Below are positions 38,253 to 49,400 of a stretch of DNA of 64,000 nucleotides, in pieces. The position numbers and the translations under genes are program-made. The notes under the pieces were generated by a model. The model did not search any database. It had not been told where the DNA came from and was given only the letters and a program-made list of their open reading frames with translations. The stretch is from Lunularia cruciata (taxonomy: Eukaryota > Streptophyta > Marchantiopsida > Lunulariales > Lunulariaceae). Location of the stretch: positions 63,838,552-63,902,551 of the forward strand of contig OX419756.1 in the NCBI GenBank assembly GCA_948567375.1. The letters are read 5' to 3'. Position 1 is the first letter of the stretch. Each line of letters opens with the position of its first letter.

Positions 38253-38363
38253 TGGGATGGATGCACCGGGAGGACAATTTCCTGCACCTAGCTTCCCATT
38301 CTTGAATCCATTCTACATCAAGGTTATGTATATCCAGCATGAGCAAATGAGAGTATTGCTAGT
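38253..38363 (+). pseudogene. Element C pre-gag leader, first half
   Basis: Starts MDAPGGQFPAPSFPFLNPF and runs into the target site of element B; the reading frame continues at 45,024. Compared with element B most differences are conservative, suggesting past selection on the protein. See the element B leader for the family description. Confidence 0.65.
38359..38363. repeat. Target-site duplication of element B, left copy
   Basis: CTAGT, identical to 45,019-45,023. Removing element B and one copy rejoins element C's leader in register with the same leader inside element B. Confidence 0.95.
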
Positions 38364-39110
38364 TGTAATACTCCGAGGACAAGAGAAGAGAGAAAACACA
38401 GATTGCACACTCAAACATTCGATGCCCCAAGGGAGCACCTTCTCTTTATTATATAGACAAAGAGGATCTCCTCCAAGGAAGCTCCACCATAGGATTAGGG
38501 ACACAGATAGGTGACATGTCAGCAAGCTCCACCCTTGTATTACTTACTTGGATGGGTGACCTGTCTGGTCTAGGTCCTATCTGGTTGGTCAAACGAGCTT
38601 TGACCGGAGGGAATCTTTTAGGGAATCTTCCTGTAGGAATCTCAGAATCACATGAGTAAGGTACCGTTGGAAAGCTCTCGATGAGACAAACCAGGGGGGA
38701 GGGAAGGCTAGCCTTTCCTTTGTTGGGAGAGGGGGGGGGGAATCTGCACATTTTTGAGGCCTAATTCATCCGTTTAGGCCTCCGAAATTGCCTTCAAAGA
38801 TTTCAGGCATATTTCGGTTCCTACTCTATTAGTAGAAGTCCACTTTTGGTGATACCTCTTTCTGATCTGTTTAGTCCATCATGTGTAACATCCTTCCAGA
38901 TGTTACCAAACCAATTCTCACCTTTAAATCATATATCTAGCTATTGGTTCTAAGGTTCTCAAGTCTATTTCGGTTTCTACTCTATTAGTAGAAGTACTCT
39001 TTTGGTGATACTTCTATTTGATCTATTTTGACCATGATGTATAACATCATTCTAGATGTTACCAAACCAAATTTCACATCTAGATCATATGGCTAACCCT
39101 TGGTATTACA
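38364..39110 (-). repeat. 3' LTR of element B
   Basis: 747 bp, TGTAATAC...GTATTACA. It is preceded on the minus strand by a polypurine tract and matches the right LTR almost throughout, including the TATA region near 38,450. Confidence 0.95.
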
Positions 39111-39126
39111 GACCTCCCTCCTTTTA
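39111..39126 (-). other. Polypurine tract of element B
   Basis: On the minus strand the bases just before the 3' LTR read AAAAGGAGGGAGGTC. This is the expected plus-strand priming site, between the chromodomain stop and the LTR. Confidence 0.85.
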
Positions 39127-42100
39127 AGACGCAACGTCCTCGTTGTGCAATTGTTGCTCAAATGCTTGCACCAACACCGGTGCATGTGCCAAATTGGCAG
39201 TGGGTTCCCAGGTTGCTTCATAGAAGGGGTAACCTTTCCATTGTACTAGATATTCCACATGCGGATGGCGAGTACCACGCATGCGCTTTTGGAGAATCCG
39301 CTCCACTTCATATTCCTCTGTGCCATCAATCTCTGTCGGACAAGGTCGAATGTCCTGTGTGGAAGTACCTTGGCCTGATCGGGGAGCATATCTACGTAAT
39401 AGGGAGACATGGAACACTGGATGGATCTTCATGTGTGGTGGTAGCTCAAGGTGATAGGCCACAGCGCCGATGCGACGAAGAATCAAGAAAGGCCCAATAA
39501 AACAAGGTCTGAGCTTACAAGATCCAACTAATGTGAGGTTGGTTGTCGATAGCCACACTTGATCCCCAACATTGAACTCCATGTGCCTACGGTGTGCATC
39601 AGCATACTGCTTTTGTCAATTTTGCGCAATCTGTAACCTATGCTTGGCGCTCTCCACACCTTGTTGGATTCTAGAAACAAATGTGTTGACTGCATCAACC
39701 TTGGTAGTCACTGGACGGATCTTCATCAAGCTAGAAGGTGTGAAGGAATGCTCACCATACATGAGGAAGAACGGAGTGACCTGAATGGAGGCATTCACTG
39801 AATTGTTGTAAGCGAATTCCACCAACGGTAGTAGGGTGTCCCACCTCTCTTGCTCTTTTAAGGTGAAGCCGCGTAACATGTCTTCAATCGTGCGATTAGC
39901 CCGCTCTATTTGGCCATCCGTTTGTGGGTGGTAAGCTGTAGACATGGCCAACTTGGTTTTGAAGAAACCAAAGAGTGTTCGCCAAAACAAACTGGTGAAT
40001 TGGGTGCCTCTATCGATGATGAGTACTCTAGACAAGCCATGGTGAGCAAAGACTGCATCTAAGTATAGTTGAGCTAGTTGTGGAGCGGTCACCTCCTTGG
40101 TGGTAGGGCGTACATGAATCATTTTGTTGAGCCGGTCCACAAAGACCACAATGGAGTCAAACCCTGAGGTGGTCTTGGGTAATTCACAGACGAGATCCAT
40201 ACTCACTTGTTCCCAATGTTGGGTAGGAGTGGGAAGAGGTTGAAGGAGCTCTGCAAGAGCTTTATTAGAAGCTTTGTTCTGTTGACAAAGTAGGCAGCTA
40301 CGCACATAGTCCATCACGTCGTTGCTCATCTTGGGCCAATAGTAATGGCGCTTGACTGCCTCCAAGGTCTTGTCCACTCCGACATGAGCTGCAATGGCCG
40401 AATCATGACATTCCGCTAGAATGGTGGTGCGTAATTTTGGGACATTTGGGATCCACAATCGGCCCTCCCGAAAGGTGAGTCCTTGGGTGCTGGTGACACC
40501 TTTGGACGATTGCGCTTCTACAATCTATGGATCAGTTTTTGTAGCAGCTAGAATCTCTTGCCAGAATTCAGGGTTAATCTTAACCTCTGCCGCCAAGTTG
40601 TTGGCCATTGGCATGCGGGTGAATGCATATGCAAGTTGCTTCTTACCTTCCACGTAGGTGATTGTCATGTTGAAGCATTGTCGCCACTCTGCCCACCGAA
40701 TTTGGCGATGAGATAGATCCTTCTGCGTCTCGAGGTAGACTAGAGGTTTGTGGTCTATCTCTACTACAAATGCCTTCTCGCCCAAGTAGTGCTTCCAATG
40801 CTTGGTTGCTAGAACGATGGCCAGCTCTTCTTGTTTTGTGGTGTGGTAGTTGCGCTCTGCCGGTAACAACTTTTGAGAGAAATATGCAATTGGATGCCAT
40901 CCGTCATGCCACTCTTGTTGTAGTACTACTCTTATTGCTACGCCTGATGCATCCGTAACCAACTTGATTGGATGTTTTGGGTCATACCACTTCAAGATTG
41001 GTGCATGTAGCAAGGCGGCCTTCAATTCTTGAAAGGCCAACTCTTGTGCAGTTCCCCATGTCCACTTCTTCCCCTTGCCAAGTAGTGCCGTTAAAGGCTG
41101 TGCAACCTTGGAGAAGTCCTTGACAAATCTACGATAGAATCCCGTCAACCCCAAGAAACTCTTAAGTTGAGTCTAATCTTCTGGGGCACTCCATTTTTGA
41201 ATGACCTCTATTTTATCTGTCAATACTTGAATGCCCTCTGCACTTACTCTATGCCCTAAGTAGTCTACTTCAGACTTGCCAAACTCACACTTTGAGATTT
41301 TGGCGTACAACTGATTCTGTCTTAGAATCTAGAGGACCTCTCGTAGATGTTGTTTGTGTTTTGTCATTGTGCTACTATATACTAAGATATCATCCAAGAA
41401 GATGATAACAGACTTATCCAAGTATGGACGAAATATGTCATTCATTAGGCTCATGAAAGTGGCAGGCGCATTGGTGAGGCTAAAAGGCATCATAAGATAC
41501 TCAAAGTGGCCATACCTGGTTCGAAAGGCAGTTTTGTACATATCCTCCTCTGCAATTCGGATTTGATTGTAACCGCTCCGCAAGTCCAATTTGGTGAAGT
41601 ATCTCGCTCCATGGAGTTGATCAAACAGGTCATCCATGCAAAGTAAGGGGTATTTGTTCTTCACTGTTTGCTGATTGAGACCCTGATAGTCAATGCACAT
41701 GCGCATTGTACCATCCTTCTTCTTCACAAACAAGACAAGGGCCCCATATGGTGATACGCTAGGTTGGATGAATCCTTTCTGTAGCATCTCCTCAATTTGA
41801 GTCTTACACTCCTCCAACTCATGAGGTGATAGGCGATATGGGGCCTTACAAGGAGGTGTCTTCCCCGGGAGTGTCTCTATTTTGTGATCTACTCGCCTTT
41901 TAGGTGGTAATCCTGAGGGTAGATCATCGGGAAAGACATCTTGAAACTCATCCACCACATCCTTCAATTTCTCAGGAATTTGTCCAGCGAGTTGTGCACT
42001 CTGGACTTCTCTTATTAGACCCAGAAAACATCTATCGGTCTTACAGACAGTTGTTGTCCCTACGACATATAGAGGCAGTTTCTGCCTGTGTGATTTTTCT

Positions 42101-42453
42101 TTAACCCCAATGATTGACCATTGGTGGGTTCTCACTACTTTCTTCCTCCAATCCACCATTGGGTTGTACTGCTCCATCCATGGCATGCCTAAAATTGCAT
42201 CATAACGGGCTAACTGTATCACTCGCCACTCAATTGCTTCTTGATATTCTCCTACAGAGAGGGTTACTCGTCTAGGTAATGATTCAATCCTCTCTGTTTG
42301 CCCATTTGGTAACTCTACTTCTTCACTTCCATCTCTCTCTAGATCCATTCCCAAGCTTATTGCAATAGAGCGAGACAAGAAATTCTCTATTGCTCCCGGA
42401 TCTATTAATACTCTCACTTGATTACCTTCTAGGATTCCATTCACGACAATCAA
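39124..42453 (-). pseudogene. Element B pol: protease, RT, RNase H, integrase, chromodomain
   Basis: One continuous reading frame broken by four premature stops: TAG at 41,329-41,331, 41,173-41,175 and 40,525-40,527, and TGA at 39,616-39,618. Order: retropepsin-like domain at about 42,430-42,100 with the active-site triad written DPG in place of DSG/DTG; RT with the catalytic FLDD box near 41,390; RNase H (TDAS then IDHKPL) at about 40,990-40,620; integrase with an HHCC-type finger (CLLCQQ) and catalytic Asp, Asp and Glu in MDLV, IDRGTQF and TDGQIERANR; chromodomain with EYEVERIL and VQWKGYPFYEATWEP at about 39,345-39,150. The frame is -1 relative to the end of gag. Every stop is explained by one CAG-to-TAG or TGG-to-TGA type transition. 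The frame is otherwise well preserved. Confidence 0.93.
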
Positions 42454-42548
42454 TTGTGAGGTTGCCTTTCGGGATCTTTGCGCATTATTCTTCTTCCTTC
42501 CCTCGCTTCTCTGCTTCCTTATTGAGCCAGTAAGGCCGCGAGGTACAT

Positions 42549-43632
42549 TTACTGGTGATCTTTGTTTTCCGAAGTGGTTTCCACCTCCTCCTCTTCAATG
42601 TGCCTCTCCATATTGTTCAAAGATTGCCTGTACGAAGGCCGAGGGCCTCTAGGGAAACGAGTGCGGCAATTGGTAGATATGTGCCCAATACGGCCACAAT
42701 TGTAACAATGGCGTTGTTCTCCTTGAGTCCCTTCTCCTCATGGGACTCCATCGTTCTTCTACCCGTCCTCGCTCTCCTTGAAGCGGCCGTGCTCCTCGAT
42801 CCCGGAATCGAAGGTTGCCCAATTCCATTGGTACTGGTCCACCCATGTGTGACAATTCTGCACAATAATGTTGAGGTGGAACTACTCCTTCACCTCCACC
42901 TAATGCTCCGGCTATTCTCTGCGCACAAGCAATAGCTTCAAATACCGTGCAAGGGTTTTGCACCATGACTTCTTGGCAAATCCGCTCTTTCAACCCTCGT
43001 TTGAAATTGTTGAGAGCCTTTGCTGGACTCATGTCGGTAATTGCGACTTGTAGATCCAGAAATGCCTCCACATACTCTTGTACGCTATTCTTCTGTCTCA
43101 ATCTCCATAGTCGGGTTTGAGCCATCTGCACAAAATCCACCGATTGGAAATTCTTGAGCAGTCCTTCTTGCTTTGCTGTCCATGTGACCTCCCTTCTCTC
43201 TGCCAGCATGGATCGTTCCCAAGCATCATACCATGTGAGGGCTTTATCGGTCAAGTACCTACATGCAAACACGCCTGCAGCATGCTCTGTGATCTTTGTT
43301 GAGAACAATCAAAAATATCAATTCATTCTCGAGATCCAATTCTCCACTACTCCCATCGTACGCTACTCCTTGTAAGGCTCGATGTTGCAGGTCTTCTTCA
43401 TCCGGAGTAGCAATGTGGCTTCATCATTGATAGGGTTTGTAGGCACGGATGCCTCTCCAAGTACTTCTATCGTAGGTATTGGGTTTTGAGACGGCTCTTC
43501 TTCTTGCATGGCTTGATCGTTCCTGAGGATCTGCACTTGACTTTGCAATGTCTCCATGGTCATCTTAATCTCTCGAAATTCATTCAACATCCCTTGCATT
43601 CCTTGCACCAGCTCTTGCAACTGCGGATCCAT
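42549..43632 (-). pseudogene. Element B gag
   Basis: Begins MDPQLQELVQGMQGM with a short coiled-coil-like N-terminus. In-frame stops follow CNIEPYKE (near 43,360) and again before the capsid-like part, which reads DKALTWYDAWER and VDFVQMAQTRLWRLR. A frameshift near 42,720 moves into the frame carrying an intact CCHC knuckle (CYNCGRIGHISTNC). That frame ends at TAA 42,549-42,551, just inside the overlapping pol frame. Normal role: capsid assembly and RNA packaging. As it stands no intact Gag could be made. Confidence 0.88.
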
Positions 43633-43665
43633 GGTTCTTGCAACACCCAATTGCTAACGTCTACT

Positions 43666-44104
43666 TCAATATAGAGTCAATATAATCACTCTGGAAGGCG
43701 CACAAACTATCGGAACTACCATTGGGACCTCAAAAGCTATCACTCGTTGATAATACTCCTCACCAAAATTCCTAACCACAAAATCTCTAAACATCAATTT
43801 CGGCCTCACTACATAACGGATTTCTACTTGAGTGTTGAAAGGGAGAGGATTTGGGACATTCATATCCATATTATCATAATAGAATGTAGATCGTCAAATC
43901 CCACTCTCTGTCATATATCACCACAGGTAGAATCACCGGGTTTGGTGAGTTCATCACTTTGTCTATGAATTCCGCACCAAAGTGATAAACTAGCGATACT
44001 CTCATCTGCTCACGCTGGATGTACATAACCTTGATGTGGAATGGGTTTGAGAATGGAAAGCTAGGTGCGGGAAATTGTCCCCCCGGCGCATCCATCCCAT
44101 CCAC
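43666..44104 (-). pseudogene. Element B pre-gag leader ORF(s)
   Basis: Between the primer site and gag lies a coding-like leader. The first frame (44,104-43,874) starts MDGMDAPGGQFPAPSFPF and runs through QREQMRVSLVYHFGAEF to LTIYILL. A second frame, starting four bases after the first stop, has MDMNVPNPLPFNTQVEIRYV and FRDFVVRNFGEEYYQRV. The same two segments, with conservative replacements, occur in element C (38,253-38,363 plus 45,024-45,320) and element D (about 57,770-57,340). I do not recognise the protein. It could be an N-terminal Gag extension cut by a frameshift or a separate accessory frame. Confidence 0.65.
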
Positions 44105-44221
44105 TCTCTAAAGTCCTTTCTAAGTCTAGGGATTACTCTATGTTCTCCACCTCAAATTACTCAATTTTAGTAGTTTATGCTATTCCAAGAGGGGTGATCC
44201 ACTCTCTTGGACTAGAACACT

Positions 44222-44234
44222 TGCTCTGATACCA
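44222..44234 (-). other. Primer-binding site of element B (initiator Met tRNA)
   Basis: On the minus strand TGGTATCAGAGCA begins two bases after the end of the 5' LTR. This matches the 3' end of plant initiator tRNA-Met, the usual primer of plant Ty3/gypsy elements. Confidence 0.92.
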
Positions 44235-44235
44235 T

Positions 44236-44977
44236 TGTAATACTCCGAGGACAAGAGAAGAGAGAAAACACAGATTGCACACTCAAACATTCGATGCCCC
44301 AAGGGAGCACCTTCTCTTTATTATATAGACAAAGAGGATCTCCTCCAAGGAAGCTCCACCATAGGATTAGGGACACAGATAGGTGACATGTCAGCAAGCT
44401 CCACCCTTGTATTACTTACTTGGATGGGTGACCTGTCTGGTCTAGGTCCTATCTGGTTGGTCAAACGAGCTTTGACCGGAGGGAATCTTTTAGGGAATCT
44501 TCCTGTAGGAATCTCAGAATCACATGAGTAAGGTACCGTTGGAAAGCTCTCGACAAGACAAACCAGGGGGGAGGGAAGGCCAGCCTTTCTTCCGTTGGGA
44601 GGGGGGGAATCTGCACATTTTTGAGGCCTAATTCATCCGTTTAGGCCTCCGAAATTGCCTTCAAAGATTTCAGGCATATTTTGGTTCCTACTCTATTAGT
44701 AGAAGTCCACTTTTGGTGATACCTCTTTCTGATCTGTTTAGTCCATCATGTGTAACATCCTTCCAGATGTTACCAAACCAATTCTCACCTTTAAATCATA
44801 TGTCTAGCTATTGGTTCTAAGGTTCTCAAGTCTATTTCGGTTTCTACTCTATTAGTAGAAGTACTCTTTTGGTGATACTTCTATCTGATCTATTTTGACC
44901 ATGATGTATAACATCATTCTAGATGTTACCAAACCAAATTTCACATCTAGATCATATGGCTAACCCTTGGTATTACA
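44236..44977 (-). repeat. 5' LTR of element B (main part)
   Basis: 742 bp with TGTAATAC...GTATTACA ends, nearly identical to 38,364-39,110. The extra 41 bp at 44,978-45,018 extend this LTR outward. Confidence 0.95.
44317..44328 (-). promoter_or_regulatory. TATA box in the 5' LTR of element B
   Basis: CTATATAATAAA on the minus strand, about 80 bp before the LTR end, fits a U3 promoter with transcription starting near 44,290. The element C LTR and the solo LTR have the same box; the 3' LTR of element D has lost it through a small deletion. Confidence 0.7.
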
Positions 44978-45018
44978 GATTTCACATCTAGATCATATGG
45001 CTAACCCTTGGTATTACA
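44978..45018 (-). repeat. Duplicated 40-bp outer end of element B's 5' LTR
   Basis: The outermost 40 bp of the LTR (ATTTCACATC ... GTATTACA) are repeated in tandem after a single G. The target duplication CTAGT lies outside the extra copy, so the duplication is part of the integrated element or arose inside it. Confidence 0.9.
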
Positions 45019-45023
45019 CTAGT
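45019..45023. repeat. Target-site duplication of element B, right copy
   Basis: CTAGT, identical to 38,359-38,363. Confidence 0.95.
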
Positions 45024-45330
45024 TTATCACTTTGAAGCAAAATTCATGGACAAAGCGATGAATTCACCAAACCCGGTGATTCTACCTATGGTGGTATACA
45101 ACAAAGAGTGGGATTTGACAATCTACATTCTATTATGATGTCATGGATCTGAATGTGCCAAATCCTCACTCTTTCAACATGCAAGTAGAAATCTATTATG
45201 TAGTTAGATGAAAAGTGATGTTTAGGGATTTTGTAGTCCACAATTTTGGTGAGGAATATTATCAATGAGTGATGGCCTCTCAGGTCCCAATGGTAGTCCT
45301 CATGCACCCTCCTAAGTGATTGAAGTCGGA
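45024..45330 (+). pseudogene. Element C pre-gag leader, second half
   Basis: Continues the leader as YHFEAKFMDKAMNSPNPVIL and WDLTIYILL, then TGA. A second frame starts a few bases later (MDLNVPNPHSFNMQVEIYYV) and includes FRDFVVHNFGEEYYQ; it has its own stops. Confidence 0.65.
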
Positions 45331-45364
45331 AGTAGCAAGTGAACATTGGTCGTGAGTAGGAATC

Positions 45365-46450
45365 ATGGATCCGCAATTGCAAGAGTTGATGCAAGGAATG
45401 CAAGGGATGTTGAACAAGTTTTGAGAAATCAAGATGACCATGGAGGAATTGCAAAATCAAGTACATGTTGTCAAGAAGGATCAAGTAATGCAAGAAGGAG
45501 AGTCGTCTCAATAACCATCACCAACAATCAAAGTACTTGGAGAGTTATGCATGCCCATGACACCAATTCCAATCAACAACCAAGCCACATTGTTACTACA
45601 AATGAAAAAGTCATACAACATTGAGCCTTACAAGGGATAGTGCTCCATGGGAGTAGTGAAAATTTGGATTTCAAGAATGAATTGATACCTTTGATTGTTC
45701 ACAACAAAGATCATTGATCATTCTGCAAGTGTGTTTGCATGTGGGTACTTGACTAATAAGGCACTCACATGGTATGATGCTTGGGAACAATCATTGCTGG
45801 AGAAGGAAGAGAGTTCACTTGGACAACCATGCAAGAAGGGTTTCTCAAGAATTTCCAATCTATGGATTATGTGCAAATGGCCCAAACTAGATTTCGGAGG
45901 TTGAAGTAGAAGAATAACATACAAGAGTACATGGAGGCATTTTTGGATCTACAAGTTGTGATAACTGATACAAGTCCAACCAAAGCTCTTGAAAATTTCA
46001 AGAGATGATTAAAAGAGTGGATTTGCCAAGTGGTAATGGTGCAAAATCCTTGTACTATTTTTTAATCCATTGCCTGTGCCCAAAGAACAGTAGAAGCGCT
46101 TGGAGGAGGTGAAGAGGTAACACCAATGCAAAACTATCAGGCTGACATGCACCATTTTGGTGGACCAACACCTATAGAATTTAGCAACATCCAATTTTGA
46201 GATAGAGGAGCAAGACCTCTCCAGGGAGAACAAGAATGGGTTGAAGAAAGGAGAGAAGGAGTTCTCTAGGGAGAAGGTGCTCAAGTAGAACAACAACACC
46301 GTTACAATTATGGCCAAAATTTAGTACATAGTCATCAATTGTTGTGCTTGTCATCTTAGAGGTCCTCAGCCTCCATACAAGCAATCTCTAAACCACATGG
46401 AGAGACAAATTGAAGAAGAAAATATGGAATTCGCATCAAAAAATGAAGAT
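45365..46450 (+). pseudogene. Element C gag
   Basis: Starts MDPQLQELMQGMQGM, with several in-frame stops and frame changes. After YNIEPYKG it has TAG, then TGA before the capsid-like segment, at the same places as in element B. DKALTWYDAWE is legible near 45,760. The zinc knuckle (near 46,290-46,350) is wrecked, with its first two Cys codons changed to Arg and Tyr. Confidence 0.85.
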
Positions 46451-49400
46451 TGCTAGTAAATGTACCTTGCGGCCTTACTGGCTCAGTGAAGAAGAGTAAA
46501 AGTGGGAGGAGGAAGAGGACGAGTGTGCAAAGGAGGAAGATAAATGCACAATTAATTTTTGTCAATGGAGTCCTGGACGGCAATCCGGTGAGAGTGTTGA
46601 TAGACCCTAGGGCAATAGAGAATTTTTTGTCTTGCTTTGTTGCAATAAGGTTGGGGATGAAACTAGAGAAGAATGAGAAGGACAAAGTAGAGTTACCTAT
46701 TGGTCAGACAGAGAGGATTGAGTTGTTACCTAAGAAAGTAATACTCTTTGTAGGAGGGTATCAAGAAGCAATCAAGTGGAAAATGATATAACTAGCTCAT
46801 TATGATGCAATCTTAGGTATGCCATGGATGGAGCACTACAACCCTATGGTGGATTGGAGAAAGAAAGTAGTGAAAACTAGTCAATAGAAGATCTTTGGGA
46901 TTAAAGGAAGATCACAAAGGCAAGAGTTGCCTCTATATGTCATAAAGACCACATCTTTTGGTAAGACAAATAGATGTTTCATGGGTTTAATAAGAGAAGT
47001 CCAGAGTGCCCAACACAATGGAAAAATTCCTAAGAACTTGAAAGATGTGGTCAATGAGTTCCAAGATGTCTTTTTGGATGAATTACCCATAGGTTTACCA
47101 CCAAAAAGGAGAGTAGATCATAAAATTGAGATACATCTTGAGAAGACACCTCCTTGTAAGGCCCCATATTGACTATCACCTTAAGAGTTGGAGGAATGTA
47201 AGGTTCAAATCAAGGATATGTTGCAGAAGAGGTTTATTCAACCCAACATATCACCATATGGGGCTCTTATCTTGTTTATGAAGAAGAAGGATGGATCAAT
47301 GCGCATGTGCATTGACTACCGGGGACTGAATCAACAAATGGTGAAGAATAAATATCCATTACCTTGCATGGATGACTTGTTTGATCAACTCAATGGGACA
47401 ATGCACTTCACCAAACTTGATTTGCGGAGCGGTAACAACCAAATCAGGATTGTACAAGAAGATATACATAAAATGGCCTGTTGAACAAGGTATGGTCACT
47501 TTGAGTACTTGGTGATACCATGGCCTCACCAACGCTCTAGCTACTTTCTGAGTTTGATAAATGATATATTTTGTTCATACATGGATAAATCTATGGTCAT
47601 TTTTCTTGATGACGTCTTAGTCTATAGTAGGGTGTTGTTGATAGAGCACACGCAACATCCACAAGAAGTTCTCCAGATTTTGTGATAGAATCAATTGTAT
47701 GCCAAAATCTCAAAGTGTAATTTTAGCAAATTTGAAGTGGAATGCTTAGGGCATAGAGTAAGTGCGGAGGATATCCAAGTGTTAATAGATAAAACAGAAG
47801 TCATTCAAAAATGGAGTTCTCTAGAAGATCAGACTCAACTCAAAAGATTCTTGGGATTGATGGGATTTTATTGTTGATTTTTCAAGGACTTCTCAAAGAT
47901 TGCACAACCTCTCACAACACTATTGGGCAAGGGGAAGAGGTGGATATGGGGAACCGCATAAATTTGGCCTTTTAGGAGTTGACATAGCATTAATACATGC
48001 CCTAATCTTAAAATGGTATGACCTAAAACATCCAATCAAGATAGCTATGGATGCATCAAGTGTAGCAATAGGAGCAACAAGAATGGCAAGATGGATGGCA
48101 CCTAATTGCATATTTCTCTCATAAGTTGCTACTGGCAAAGTGCAACTATCACACCACCGAATGAGAAGAGATAGCCATTGTTCTTGCAACCAAGCATTGG
48201 AAGCACTATTTGGGTGAGAAGGCATTTGTGGTAGAGATGGACCACAAACCTCTAGTCTACCTCAAGACACAAAAGAGTCTTTCTTGTTGACAGATTTGGT
48301 GGGCAAAATGGAGACAACAATTCAACAAGACAATCAAATAGTGGAAGGCAAGAAGCAACTTGCACATGCATTCACCCAAATGCCAATGGCAAACAATTTG
48401 GTGGTAGAAATCAAGGTGAACCCTAAATTCTGGCCCAAGATTCTTATTGCTACAAAAACTGATCCATAGATTATAGGTGCTCAATCATCCAAAGGCATCA
48501 CCAGCACCCAAGGACTCACCTTTCATGATGGTAGGTTGGGGATCCCCAAGTGATACGGATCTACAAACCACCATCCTAGTAGAATGTCATGATTCTTCTA
48601 TTGTAGGTCATGTTGGAATGGACAAGACCTTGGATGCAATCAAACGTCATTAATATTGGCCCAAGATGAGCAAAAATATGATGAAATATGTTTGGAGCTG
48701 CTTACTTTGTCAACAAAATAAGGCTTCTAATCATAGGACTCCTCCAAAACTTCTACACAATGTTGGGAACATGTAAGCATGGATCTAATTTGTGAATTGC
48801 CCAAGACCACCTCTGGGTTTGATTCTATTGTAGTCTTTGTTGACTGACTCATCAAAATGATTCATGTATGTCCTACCACCAAGGATGTGACTACCTCGTA
48901 ACTAGCTCAATTGTACTTAGATGCAGTCTTTTCCCATCATGACTTATCTCGAGTGCTCATCAAAGATGGAAGCACTCAATTCACTAGTTTGTTTTAGAGA
49001 ACACTCTTTGGGTTCTTCAAAACCAAATTGGCTATGTCCATAGCTTACCATCCACAGACCAATGGGCAAATAGAGAGCGCACTATTGAGGACATGCTTCA
49101 TGGCTTTACTTTGGATGAGCAAGAGAGTTGGGACACCTTACTCCCAATGGTGGAATTTGCATACAACAATTTGGTGAATGCCTCCACACAAGTCACACCG
49201 TTCTTCCTCATGTATGGAGAGCATCCTTTCATGCCTACAAGCTTGATGAAGGTCCATCCGGTGGCTACTAAGGTAGATGATGTCAACAATTTTATTTCTA
49301 GAATCCAATAGGGGGTGGAGCACGCCAATCACAAGTTACAGATCACCCAAATTGGTAGAAGCCGTATGTAGATGCACACCGCTAACACATGGAGTTCAAT

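Larger units (their letters stand above)
38364..45018 (-). mobile_element. Ty3/gypsy chromovirus B, youngest insertion, nested in C
   Basis: A full-length 6.65-kb element on the minus strand: 5' LTR at the right (44,236-45,018), 3' LTR at the left (38,364-39,110). Target duplications CTAGT flank it. By eye the LTRs differ at about nine substitutions, all transitions, plus one small indel in a G-run over roughly 742 bp, so the insertion is recent compared with C, D and F. Gag and pol still carry stops or frameshifts, so this copy is probably not autonomous. Confidence 0.95.
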
